From Chloroflexota bacterium (lineage in GTDB: Bacteria; Chloroflexota; Dehalococcoidia; JACQGW01), in contig JACQGW010000164.1 in NCBI GenBank assembly GCA_016199325.1, forward strand, positions 1 through 10,010: a DNA stretch of 10,010 nucleotides, given 5' to 3'. Within the stretch, counting starts at the first letter, position 1, and the number at the start of each line of letters is the position of its first letter. The notes below the pieces were generated by a model. That model searched no databases and had not been told where the DNA came from. It worked only from the letters and a program-made list of their open reading frames with translations. A program made the translations under genes and the position numbers. Of this stretch, positions 1 to 7,443 are shown in pieces.

Positions 1-3000
1 CCTCTGGGATCTCGGACAGCACGCTGATGCGGGCGCGCACGTCTTCGCCCCGCTTGGTGTCGTGCGTCGAGGTGGCGAGCAGCGAGTGGGGCCAGCGCCG
101 GCTGCGCTCGGCGTTCTGTCGATGGAAGGCGGCGACCGAGACCCCGAACTGCTCGGGCGCGCCGCCGACTTCATTCAGGGACACCAGGCGGTTGTAGACG
201 TAGAAGGCGGTGTCCTCGACCCCTTTGGCCATCACCGGTCCGGTGACCTGCTGGAACTTCATGACGAAGTCGGCGAGCTTCGTTCGGTCCTGGGCGGCGA
301 AGTCCTGAACGTTTCGGAGCAGGAGCGTATCCCGAATGAAGTCGAAGATGGACTCGGCCGTCCGCGGATTGCGCTTCTTGGCCTCGGCGACGGCGGCCTC
401 GATGGACAGGTGATCGCGTTCGACCGGGCCAGGGGTCACTCCGGTGATGTACGTGCGATAGACGGGCAGGCAGGCGATGACCTCGCGAATGGCGAAGGTC
501 AGGCTGTTGAGGGTGAAGTCACGAACGCGACGGTTCTTCTCGGCGATCCGCTCGAGCTGATGGCTGAGGGCGTTGATCTCGCTCGCGAGCGACACCAGCA
601 TAACCATCTTCTTGTTGGAGTTGGCAAGGGTGCGGAAGTTGATCGGCGTGCCGATGAACCGGCTGTAGATCTGGTCGAACGCCTCGCGGTTGCGCCCGTC
701 GACGAAAATGCCGTTGGCGGCATTGAGGAAGTCGTAGCCGGTCGTCCCATCCACCGCCCAGTCGTCGGGCAGGGATTCGTGCTCGCCAAGGATCTTCTCG
801 GCGACGACGTAGAGCGGCCAGGCAGGCGTCTCCGCGGGATCGCGCTGCGCCGAGCGATTCGCCAGGCAGGTGGCGACCGCCTGGGCGAGTCGGTCCTGAT
901 GCCGACCGGCGGGCAGTCGAGCCTGAATGCGCCGAAGGACGTAGCTTTCCTGGAGCTGCCGGAAGTACGCGGCCGGGTTCCAGAGCCCGTCGGCGTGGTC
1001 GATGCGCAGGCCCGTGATCCGCCCATCGGCGAGGAAGCGGAGCACCAGGTCGTGGGTGGCCCGGAAGACCTCGGGCAGCTCGACGCGAATGGCCGCCAGC
1101 TCATTCACGTCGAAGAAGCGCCGGTAGTTGATCTCGTCGGCGGCCACCCGCCAGTACGCCAGACGGTATGCCTGCACATTGAGCAGCGCGTCGAGGAGGT
1201 CGAAGCTCGACGGCTCGCCCACGGTCCCGTTGAATGCCCGGACGGCCGTATCGATGGCGGCTCGGACGGGCGGGCTCGCCTGATAGAGCGCCGCGATCCG
1301 CCGCTTGATGATCTCCTTCTCCCGGTTGCGCTCCGCCACCTTCTCGGGGAGCACTTCGGTCCGGCGGGGCAGATAGCTGAGCGCGGTCAGGATGCTCTGA
1401 AGCTCCTGGACGTGCTCATCCTCTTCTCCCAGCGTCGCGAGGAGGGAGCCGAGCTGGTTGCTCAGGATCCGGCTGTACGTGCGGGGCGCCACCGGCAGCC
1501 GCGTATCATAGTGGTAAATGAAAAAGGCGCCCTCCTCGAAGGCCAGCCGGAACCGGCCGCTCTCCAGGACCATGCCGTACTGATCCCCGAGAATGGGCAG
1601 GAGCACCCGGTTTTCCAGCTCGGGGGTCGCGGGATGCCAGTCGATGTCGAAGTGGGATGCGTAGATCGAGCTGGGGCCGTTCTCCAACACGTCCATCCAC
1701 CAGGTGTTGCCGGCGTCGGCGATGCCCATGTGGTTGGGCACCATGTCCAGCACAAGGCCCAGCCCCCGCTCCTGGAGGTCCGCCGTGAAGGCCTCGAAGT
1801 CCGCCTCGCCGCCCAGCGCCGGGTTGAGCTGGCTGTGGTCGACGACGTCGTAGCCGTGGCTGCTCCCCGGACAGGGCTTGAACAGCGGAGAGGCGTAACA
1901 GTCGCTGATGCCCAGGTCGTGCAGGTAGGGGGCGAGTCGCTGGGCGTCCCGAAACGTGCAGGCGTCGTTGAGCTGCAGCCGGTAGGTTGCGATGGGAATG
2001 CGCCGCTGGGAGACGACCTCTTCGACGGCCGCCAGTGGCGCCGCGTTGATCTCCTCCATCTTGATCCTCGTTTCCAGAGTCCGAACGCCGAGCTTGTCCC
2101 CAAGCAAGAGGAACGAGTCGATCCACGCCAGGGCTCTCTCGCCATCCTGCTCGGAATCGCTCCAGGACACTGGTTCGACCGCCTGGAGCAGCTCGTAGTA
2201 GCTGTTCTGGGTCCGCCAGAGGTTGACCTCAAAAGGGAGTGAGCGAATCAAGCCGACGGTGGCGGCCAACGTCTGAAGGAGGGGAAGGTCCCTCGGATCG
2301 GCCCGGAGCCGGACCATCATCCGCTCGACCGTTTGTTGAAGCGCATACCCGAGGCCCGCTGCGTCGAGCGCGATGCCCCATCGCCTGGCTTCGTCGAGGA
2401 GGGCTGGAATCCGCTCGAGGTCGCGTTCTGCGTGCTCGATCGCCTGCCTGAGATTCGTATTGAGGACCAGCTCGACGGCTGTGCCAAACGCCTTCGGCAA
2501 GGGGTTGCCCAGATCCGCCAGGAAGCGCATGAGCGGGGCGTGATGCTCGTAGACCTGGCGGTAAGCGGCGCCGGCCTCGGCCAGGGTCGATTCCAGGATG
2601 GGCTGCAAGACCCTGCGCTGCTCGTCCCGGAAGAGCGATCGGAGCGAGTAGGTGGCTCCGCCGAAGTGGGCATCCAGGTGCCTGAGAACTGCCGGAAGGT
2701 CGGATCGGGCGAAGGCGTCGGTCACGTCTTGCACCAGCGCCTGGTACGCCGCCGGGCCGCGGAACTCCCGGACCCCGGCGCTGAGGTTGTGGTCGCCAAA
2801 GTGCAGGACCCCAAAGCTCACCGTGGCCGATTCATGTGTGACCGCCGAAGTCACCTGCGCTCGCCCAACCGCCACTCTGGCCTTCCCGGCCGACAGGCCG
2901 TTGTAGTCCTCTCGCTCGACCTCATAGCAGTGGACGCTGGTGCGCTCGGGATATGCCTCGAAAAGCGAGCTGACGGCGTAGTGCGCGCCGACCTTCAGGA

Positions 3001-4507
3001 GGTCGACCATCGCCGGCTTCACGAATCGCTCATAGATGCGCGCGCCGTCGCCGTGTTCGGGGAGGTTGCTCCGGGCGCACGCCAGCCGTTCGACGAACTG
3101 GGACTCGACGTGGTCGCCGAAGATCTCCTGCCCCAATTGAACGGCGCGCCCGGCGTACTGAAGGACCTGCACCGTCTCGATGCCCGAGAGCTCGTCGAAG
3201 AACCAGCCACAGCTCGTGAACATCAGCATGGCGTGGCGCTGGAGCTCCAGGAGCTTCAAGAGGGCGACTTTCTCGGCCTGGCCGAGCCTGCGGCCGGCGT
3301 GTCTGGCGACAAAGCGCTCGACGTTCTCCGGCGAGCGGTCGAGGACGACCGCGACGTAGTCATCCCGGGCCGCCCAGGGATCCCTCACGAGATCTCTCGC
3401 CTTCGCTTCGTACCGCGGAGCCAGGGTATCCCGAAGCCAGTCGAGAGCTTGCCGTAACGGAGCCCGCCAGCTCTGATTCCACCCCCCGTGCATACCCGAG
3501 TTGCAGCCGCAATCGCTCCGCCAGCGCTCGATCCCGTGGATGCAGCTCCAGGAGCTGTTCTCGACGATCTCCACCTCGTGCGTTGGCGGCTGCCGTTCCA
3601 GATGCTCACCGTAGTTGGTGGTCCTGGCGAGGTGGTTGGACTCGATGTAGTGGAGGGCGTAGGCCAGCGCCATATCGCCGTGATGGTGGTGGTGGCCGTA
3701 GGTCTCGCCATCCGTGGCGATATGCACGAGCTGCGGCCAGGCGCGCGTTCCGGCGAAGCCGCTGACGATCCGTTGGGCGAAGTGCTCGCCGCTCGACAGC
3801 AGGCCCTCGAAGGCGACGGCGCGTGAAATGGGGCCGTCATAGAAGAAGAGGGCGATGGTCCGACCCGACGGCAACCGGAGCCTGTAGGGCATCGACGGGT
3901 CGATCCGGCCGCCGCCCACGTCGTGCCAGGCGCGGCTGCCGATCTTGCGCACCCGTTGAGCCTGGTGGGGCGCAAGGATGGTGAAGCCGATGCCGAGCTC
4001 CGCCAGTATCTCGAGCGTCTCCACGTCCACCGCCGTCTCCGGGAGCCACATCCCCTCGGGCGCTCGCCCGAAACGCTCTTTGAAATCGCGCGCTCCCCAA
4101 AGGAGCTGCGTGTACTTGTCGCGGCGGTTTGCGAGCGGCAGGATCACGTGATTGTACGCCTGGGCGAGGGCGGAGCCGTGGCCCGAGAAGATCTTCTGGC
4201 TCGCGCGATCGGCGTCGAGGATGGCCCGGTAGGTGTCCGGCCCTCTGGTCTCCAGCCAGGCGAGCAGCGTTGGGCCGACGTTGAAGCTCATCCTGGCGTA
4301 GTTGTTGATGATCCTCGCGATCCGGCCGTCGCCGTCCAGGATGCGGGAGACCCCGTTAGGGGCGTAGCATTCGGCCGTGATCCGCTCGTTCCAGTCGTGA
4401 TACGGATAGGCAGAGTCCTGGAGCTCGATCGCCTCGAGCCACGGGTTCTCGCGCGGCGGCTGGTAGAAGTGGCCGTGGATGCAGACGTAGCGCTCCGGAT
4501 TGCTCAT
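1..4507 (-). CDS. treY: GH57 (DUF3536) glycosidase fused to malto-oligosyltrehalose synthase TreY (partial, 3' end outside window)
   Basis: One uninterrupted minus-strand frame that I translated from ATG 4507 to the window edge (1502 codons, no stop). Residues 1 to about 836 form a complete GH57 protein of the DUF3536 type. It opens with [13 protein letters not shown]. The probable nucleophile E157 lies in [16 protein letters not shown] follows near 222-230, and the probable acid/base D266 lies in [28 protein letters not shown] is a further signature. From about 837 ([11 protein letters not shown]) it becomes TreY (GH13), which isomerises the reducing-end linkage of malto-oligosaccharides to a trehalosyl unit. 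TreY signatures are LDMVPNHMG, nucleophile D1170 in LRIDHADGL, acid/base E1237 in VVAEKIL, and D1483 in [11 protein letters not shown]. The last 240 or more TreY residues are missing because the window ends. The GH57 substrate is unknown; a glucanotransferase or amylase acting on glycogen is my inference. No signal peptide is visible, so it is probably cytosolic. A strong Shine-Dalgarno (GAGGAGAGG) abuts the ATG. The gene follows the zinc-ribbon gene by 36 nt, under the c-di-AMP-type riboswitch. Confidence 0.93.
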   Translation of the reverse strand, partial: MSNPERYVCIHGHFYQPPRENPWLEAIELQDSAYPYHDWNERITAECYAPNGVSRILDGDGRIARIINNYARMSFNVGPTLLAWLETRGPDTYRAILDADRASQKIFSGHGSALAQAYNHVILPLANRRDKYTQLLWGARDFKERFGRAPEGMWLPETAVDVETLEILAELGIGFTILAPHQAQRVRKIGSRAWHDVGGGRIDPSMPYRLRLPSGRTIALFFYDGPISRAVAFEGLLSSGEHFAQRIVSGFAGTRAWPQLVHIATDGETYGHHHHHGDMALAYALHYIESNHLARTTNYGEHLERQPPTHEVEIVENSSWSCIHGIERWRSDCGCNSGMHGGWNQSWRAPLRQALDWLRDTLAPRYEAKARDLVRDPWAARDDYVAVVLDRSPENVERFVARHAGRRLGQAEKVALLKLLELQRHAMLMFTSCGWFFDELSGIETVQVLQYAGRAVQLGQEIFGDHVESQFVERLACARSNLPEHGDGARIYERFVKPAMVDLLKVGAHYAVSSLFEAYPERTSVHCYEVEREDYNGLSAGKARVAVGRAQVTSAVTHESATVSFGVLHFGDHNLSAGVREFRGPAAYQALVQDVTDAFARSDLPAVLRHLDAHFGGATYSLRSLFRDEQRRVLQPILESTLAEAGAAYRQVYEHHAPLMRFLADLGNPLPKAFGTAVELVLNTNLRQAIEHAERDLERIPALLDEARRWGIALDAAGLGYALQQTVERMMVRLRADPRDLPLLQTLAATVGLIRSLPFEVNLWRTQNSYYELLQAVEPVSWSDSEQDGERALAWIDSFLLLGDKLGVRTLETRIKMEEINAAPLAAVEEVVSQRRIPIATYRLQLNDACTFRDAQRLAPYLHDLGISDCYASPLFKPCPGSSHGYDVVDHSQLNPALGGEADFEAFTADLQERGLGLVLDMVPNHMGIADAGNTWWMDVLENGPSSIYASHFDIDWHPATPELENRVLLPILGDQYGMVLESGRFRLAFEEGAFFIYHYDTRLPVAPRTYSRILSNQLGSLLATLGEEDEHVQELQSILTALSYLPRRTEVLPEKVAERNREKEIIKRRIAALYQASPPVRAAIDTAVRAFNGTVGEPSSFDLLDALLNVQAYRLAYWRVAADEINYRRFFDVNELAAIRVELPEVFRATHDLVLRFLADGRITGLRIDHADGLWNPAAYFRQLQESYVLRRIQARLPAGRHQDRLAQAVATCLANRSAQRDPAETPAWPLYVVAEKILGEHESLPDDWAVDGTTGYDFLNAANGIFVDGRNREAFDQIYSRFIGTPINFRTLANSNKKMVMLVSLASEINALSHQLERIAEKNRRVRDFTLNSLTFAIREVIACLPVYRTYITGVTPGPVERDHLSIEAAVAEAKKRNPRTAESIFDFIRDTLLLRNVQDFAAQDRTKLADFVMKFQQVTGPVMAKGVEDTAFYVYNRLVSLNEVGGAPEQFGVSVAAFHRQNAERSRRWPHSLLATSTHDTKRGEDVRARISVLSEIPE

Positions 4508-4543
4508 CCTCTCCTCTTCAGAAGCGGTGCGCTGACGAGCCGT

Positions 4544-4774
4544 TCAGGATTGTGAGCCGCCGGCTTCCGCCTGGAGCCGTTGACCCTCCTCGCGGGACAG
4601 CGTCGCCTGGCACTGGTCGCACAGATAGTGGGTAACCTTGTCCCGCTTGCCCATGTCCTCGGGCGAATCCCAGCGCGGCACCAGCGTCTCGTGCTTGCAC
4701 ACCCGAGTCTCGCCCTCCGGTTCTGACGGCTGGGCGTTGCCGTTTCGACGGGAGAAAATGCTGAAGATCCTCAT
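4544..4774 (-). CDS. Small zinc-ribbon-like protein, function unknown
   Basis: A 76-residue protein, first gene behind the riboswitch. I chose ATG 4774 (MRIFSIFSRRN) because AAGGAGAGAG lies a few bases upstream; the in-frame ATG at 4816 lacks such a site. A basic N-terminus (about residues 1-12) is followed by an acidic linker. A compact module then carries CKH (residues 26-28), PRWDSPEDMG, and a CDQC pair (about 52-55). The Cys-x-His plus Cys-x2-Cys arrangement is what a single zinc-binding site would use. There is no helix-turn-helix and no membrane segment, although the short FSIF stretch is hydrophobic. I do not recognise a named family. Its place between the riboswitch and the GH57-TreY gene suggests a role with that enzyme or in the same osmotic response, perhaps as an adaptor or regulator. 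That is inference only. Confidence 0.85.
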   Translation of the reverse strand: MRIFSIFSRRNGNAQPSEPEGETRVCKHETLVPRWDSPEDMGKRDKVTHYLCDQCQATLSREEGQRLQAEAGGSQS

Positions 4775-4840
4775 GACTCTCTCCTTCTGGCCTCTGTTGC
4801 TGTGCGCAAGAGGCAAAATCCACCGATAGGGCGTGCGCGG

Positions 4841-4874
4841 GCAAAAGAATAGCCGGAGGCCATAGCCTCCGGCT
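4841..4874 (-). terminator. Intrinsic terminator of the riboswitch expression platform
   Basis: On the minus strand AGCCGGAGGC pairs perfectly with GCCTCCGGCT (10 bp) across a TATG loop. ATTCTTTTGC follows as a modest U-tract. It lies about 17 nt after the riboswitch closing helix and 67 nt before the first gene, which is where an attenuator is expected. The upstream kinase gene ends more than 250 nt before it, so it serves the leader transcript. Confidence 0.85.
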
Positions 4875-4890
4875 GTCTTAGCACGCTATG

Positions 4891-5042
4891 CCTCTTTCAG
4901 GTGCCTACGAGGTTAGCTGACGGGTTCGGGCTGAAAGACATACCCTATCCTTTCAGGCACAGAGCCCGCAAAGGAATTCACCCCGACGAATGGGTCCCCC
5001 GTTTCCCCGATGGGAATTCGGCCGATTATGCGATTGAAGAGG
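4891..5042 (-). promoter_or_regulatory. ydaO/yuaA-class riboswitch (cyclic di-AMP aptamer)
   Basis: Read on the minus strand, the leader contains the hallmark blocks of this class in order: CGCATAATC, GGGGGACCCA, CGGGGTGAATTCC, GGATAGGG, CCCGAACCCGTCAGCTAACC, then TCGTAGGC. These match the strongly conserved core of the ydaO aptamer, a known sensor of cyclic di-AMP that usually lowers expression when bound. A P1-like pairing of GCATA (5031-5027) with TAGGC (4907-4903) has one A-G mismatch. Across a 3x3 internal loop it is extended by CCTCTTCA (5042-5035) pairing with TGAAAGAGG (4899-4891), with one bulged A. The aptamer core is about 4903-5031. It precedes the zinc-ribbon gene and the GH57-TreY gene. 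Control of trehalose synthesis fits the known links of c-di-AMP to osmolytes and potassium. Confidence 0.93.
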
Positions 5043-5071
5043 GTGTCCCAGACAAGCTTGGGAAACCCCTC
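5039..5071 (-). other. Imperfect hairpin at the 5' end of the riboswitch leader
   Basis: Just after the predicted transcription start, GAGGGGTTTCCCA can pair imperfectly with TGGGACACCCTC across a short loop (minus strand). Its 3' arm overlaps the first bases of the extended riboswitch closing helix, so it could either compete with that helix or simply protect the 5' end. This is pairing by eye only. Confidence 0.4.
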
Positions 5072-5080
5072 ACTATCGGC

Positions 5081-5109
5081 AGTATACTACAGGCTGGCTT
5101 CGGAGTCAA
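5081..5109 (-). promoter_or_regulatory. Sigma70-type promoter of the riboswitch/trehalose operon
   Basis: On the minus strand TTGACT (5109-5104) and TATACT (5086-5081) are separated by exactly 17 nt, each one base off consensus. The predicted start is near 5074, giving a leader of about 300 nt to ATG 4774. The box lies 32 nt past the kinase stop codon, so the operon has its own promoter and need not depend on read-through. Confidence 0.85.
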
Positions 5110-5141
5110 GCGCCGTCTGCCCGGATGCCCGCTGCCGAGCC

Positions 5142-7064
5142 TCAAAGCGAGGCGGTGCTGTCAGGCGGAGCCGGGTCGAGGGGCAGCCGGACCGTGAAAG
5201 TCGAACCGACGCCCTCTTTGCTCGTCACCGCGATCGTTCCGCCGTGCTGCTCGACGATGGCGCGGGCCCCCCACAGCCCGATGCCGCTGCCGGCGACGCG
5301 TTCGGCAACGTTCTTCGCTCGATGGAACCGCGTGAAGATGTGCGGCAGATCGGCCTCCGGAACTCCGATCCCTTCATCTGTGACCCGGAGGACCGCTTCC
5401 GCGGCTTCACACGCGATCCGTACCGTCACCGTGTCGCCCGCTGGGCTGTATTTGATTGCGTTGGCAACCAGGTTCCCGATCACCCGTTCCAGTCGAGCTG
5501 TGTCCCAGGAGCCGACGATCTCGGGCGTCGCGGCCTCGACGAGAATCCGATGGCGGCGCGTGGTAACCTGGTGGTCGGCTGCAACTCCTCGGACCAGCGC
5601 CACCAGGTCGGTTGGACGGCGGACGAGCGCGGCCGGCTGGCCCATCTGGAGACTGGCCAGGTCCACAATGTCGCCGATCTGTGCCGCCATCTTCGACGCC
5701 GTAGCGTCGATGCTGGCAAGCCCGGCGCGAATCCGATCCATCGCCTCAGGTCCCGGCCCGGTTGTCTGTCGAATGAGGAGCTGGGCGCGACCTTTGATGG
5801 CGGCGAGCGGGTTCTGGAGGTCGTGCGAGACGGCTGCCAGGACGTCGTCGCGCAAGCTGATCGCGTCCTGCGCCGCGCGGTGGAGCTGCGCGTTGTCGAT
5901 GGCGAGCGCGGCGCGCTGGGCAAGCGCCTCGGCCAGGGCGAGATCGGCGGCACCGAGCCGGCGGCCCGATTCCGCTGAGACAAAGGTCATGGCGCCGAGC
6001 GTTCGCCCGCGGGCGACCAGCGGCACGGTCATCGAGGATCTGGCGCCCAGCTCGCGGATGAGCTCGAGGTGTTCGGCGTCGCGGGCAGCCGTCACACGCC
6101 AGTCGTCGAGGATCTCGGGGTACAGCTCCGATCGCCCGGTCCGGAGGACCTTCACGAGCCCGTAGGGTCTCTCCAGATCGAGCCGATAGCGACGCCGAGC
6201 CTCATGCACCAGCGCGATCTTCGCCGGATTCACGTGAGCGACTGCGACCTGCCGGATCGACCCATTCTCGTCGACGAGGTCGACGACGCACCAGTCGGCG
6301 ATCTGCGGCACGGCCAGGCGGGCAACGATCTCGGGCGTCGCCTCGTAGGTAAGCGTTTCGGCGAGCAGCCGGCTTGTCTCGGCGAGGAATGCCAGGCGCT
6401 TGTACGCCGCTTCCGCCTCGGCCCGGCTTTGCCGCTCGGCCACGCCCGCGAGCGCACCTTCGACGGCGCGCTTCATCGCCAGCGTCCAGCCCCAGACGCC
6501 GACGTCGGCATGTTCGCTCGGGACGGCGAGCTCCAGAGCGCCGGCAATCGCAGCGGCCGACTCGGCGATGGGAACACCGACGGAGATCCATCCATCGCCG
6601 AGAGCAGCGGTGCGTTCGGATCCGGTCAGAACGACCGGCCGACCGCTGGCGAGCGCCGTGCCGATGCCGTTGAGGCCCATCTCCTGCTCCCGCCAGGAGG
6701 CGCCCTCGAACAGGTTCATCGAGACGCCTCGCTCGGCCAGCGTGGGGTCGGCCAGCAACCGGATGACGACGCCGTCGGAATCGGCCAGCGCGAGCAGGTA
6801 CGGGAGGCCAGACAGCGCCTCCCGCGCATCTTGCAGGAATGGATCGGCGGCCGCCAACAGCGACCGGCCGCGCTCCTGCGCCTGTTCCAGGCGCGTCGAG
6901 TCGACCGCCTGCACGCGTGGAGTGAGCAGGGCCAGCCCGGAGATCCGGCAACGCTGGCGAGCCTCGGCGACGATCGAGACCGCTGTAACCGCCCCGATGC
7001 GGCTGACATACCGATCCCAGGCGGCATGCAGGTCTTGCACAGCGTTCCTCTCGCCCGACACCAT
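5142..7064 (-). CDS. Soluble GAF-GAF sensor histidine kinase
   Basis: A 640-residue kinase expected to autophosphorylate and pass phosphate to an unlinked response regulator. Residues about 10-200 resemble the N-terminal GAF-type sensor of AcoR-like activators: FEGASWREQEMGLNGIGTAL at 119-138, then a GRPVVLTGSE stretch. A short helical linker (about 200-235) leads to a second GAF-like domain (about 238-395). The HisKA H-box is AVSHDLQNPLAAIKG with phospho-acceptor H414. The ATPase domain shows the N-box NLVANAIKYS (531-540), the G1 box DEGIGV (563-568), the F-box IFTRFHR (576-582) and the G2 box GSGIGLWGA (592-600). No transmembrane segment or signal peptide is seen, so it should sense an intracellular or diffusible signal. 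AGGAGG lies 8 nt before ATG 7064. No response regulator is in the window. Proximity to the trehalose operon may or may not be functional. Confidence 0.92.
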   Translation of the reverse strand: MVSGERNAVQDLHAAWDRYVSRIGAVTAVSIVAEARQRCRISGLALLTPRVQAVDSTRLEQAQERGRSLLAAADPFLQDAREALSGLPYLLALADSDGVVIRLLADPTLAERGVSMNLFEGASWREQEMGLNGIGTALASGRPVVLTGSERTAALGDGWISVGVPIAESAAAIAGALELAVPSEHADVGVWGWTLAMKRAVEGALAGVAERQSRAEAEAAYKRLAFLAETSRLLAETLTYEATPEIVARLAVPQIADWCVVDLVDENGSIRQVAVAHVNPAKIALVHEARRRYRLDLERPYGLVKVLRTGRSELYPEILDDWRVTAARDAEHLELIRELGARSSMTVPLVARGRTLGAMTFVSAESGRRLGAADLALAEALAQRAALAIDNAQLHRAAQDAISLRDDVLAAVSHDLQNPLAAIKGRAQLLIRQTTGPGPEAMDRIRAGLASIDATASKMAAQIGDIVDLASLQMGQPAALVRRPTDLVALVRGVAADHQVTTRRHRILVEAATPEIVGSWDTARLERVIGNLVANAIKYSPAGDTVTVRIACEAAEAVLRVTDEGIGVPEADLPHIFTRFHRAKNVAERVAGSGIGLWGARAIVEQHGGTIAVTSKEGVGSTFTVRLPLDPAPPDSTASL

Positions 7065-7226
7065 GCCACCGGCCTCCTACTTCGGTCCATCGTCCTCGGG
7101 CCCGTGCCCGGCCGAAGGGTGTTTCCGCAAAGACCGCCGACCCGCTCGAACAGGGACCACGCCCTCGGACACGGCCAGCCTGCGCTGCACTGCTTCAGTT
7201 GGCCCCGTCCGACTGAGGCTGGGGCT

Positions 7227-7235
7227 ATTCTACCA
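7227..7235 (-). promoter_or_regulatory. Candidate extended -10 promoter for the histidine kinase
   Basis: On the minus strand TGGTAGAAT forms a TGn extended -10 element (TAGAAT at 7232-7227). No good -35 box lies upstream, where the GCGCGC inverted repeat sits. It would give a leader of about 155 nt to ATG 7064. Weak evidence. Confidence 0.3.
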
Positions 7236-7376
7236 CGCGCGCCCCGTGAGCGCGCGGCGCAGTTGACCCCAGGTCCGGGCGCGACCCGATCTGCTGAAGG
7301 GTCGCAACATCCGACGATCGCTGACCTCTGGGAGTGAAGACAACGACTCTGGCCCTGTCGGGGGCCTCGACCACTG

Positions 7377-7406
7377 TTGACGGCGGCGGCAGTGGCGTGG
7401 TTGAAT
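7377..7406 (+). promoter_or_regulatory. Candidate promoter of the radical SAM gene
   Basis: TTGACG (7377-7382) and TTGAAT (7401-7406) are spaced by 18 nt. The -10 is poor. If real, transcription begins near 7413, downstream of ATG 7405 but upstream of GTG 7444, which favours the GTG start for the gene. Confidence 0.35.
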
Positions 7407-7443
7407 GCGGGGCGGTTATTCGAGACCCGGGACAGGCAACACA

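Larger units (their letters stand above)
7065..7443. other. Divergent intergenic region
   Basis: A 379-nt stretch between the minus-strand kinase and the plus-strand radical SAM gene. I see no supported gene here; plus-strand reading frames across it run on from antisense shadows of the kinase. It holds candidate promoters in both directions and a GC-only inverted repeat (GCGCGC at 7237-7242 and 7250-7255, 7-nt loop). Confidence 0.6.

Noticed and set aside
62..2242. 726-codon plus-strand open frame
   Set aside because: It lies exactly antisense and in codon register with the TreY part of the fusion, which has all family motifs; the plus-strand product looks like no known protein. Open only because TTA, CTA and TCA codons are rare in the real gene.
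2333..3457. 374-codon plus-strand open frame
   Set aside because: Antisense, in the same register, to the DUF3536 half of the fusion; no ribosome site or recognisable domain.
4775..4816. 14-residue N-terminal extension of the zinc-ribbon protein
   Set aside because: The internal ATG 4774 has a strong Shine-Dalgarno immediately upstream; the ATG at 4816 has none and falls within 25 nt of the terminator.
5139..5153. Short hairpin (GCCTC-GCTTT-GAGGC) at the kinase stop as a terminator
   Set aside because: Only 5 bp, overlaps the stop codon and has no U-tract after it.
4901..5197. Plus-strand open frames over the riboswitch leader (also 5010-5978)
   Set aside because: They cover a structured RNA with conserved aptamer blocks and then run antisense to the kinase; the composition is unlike protein.
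6069..7337. 422-codon plus-strand open frame and overlapping 6400-7266 frame
   Set aside because: Antisense shadows of the histidine kinase that run on into the intergenic region; no ribosome site, no domain.
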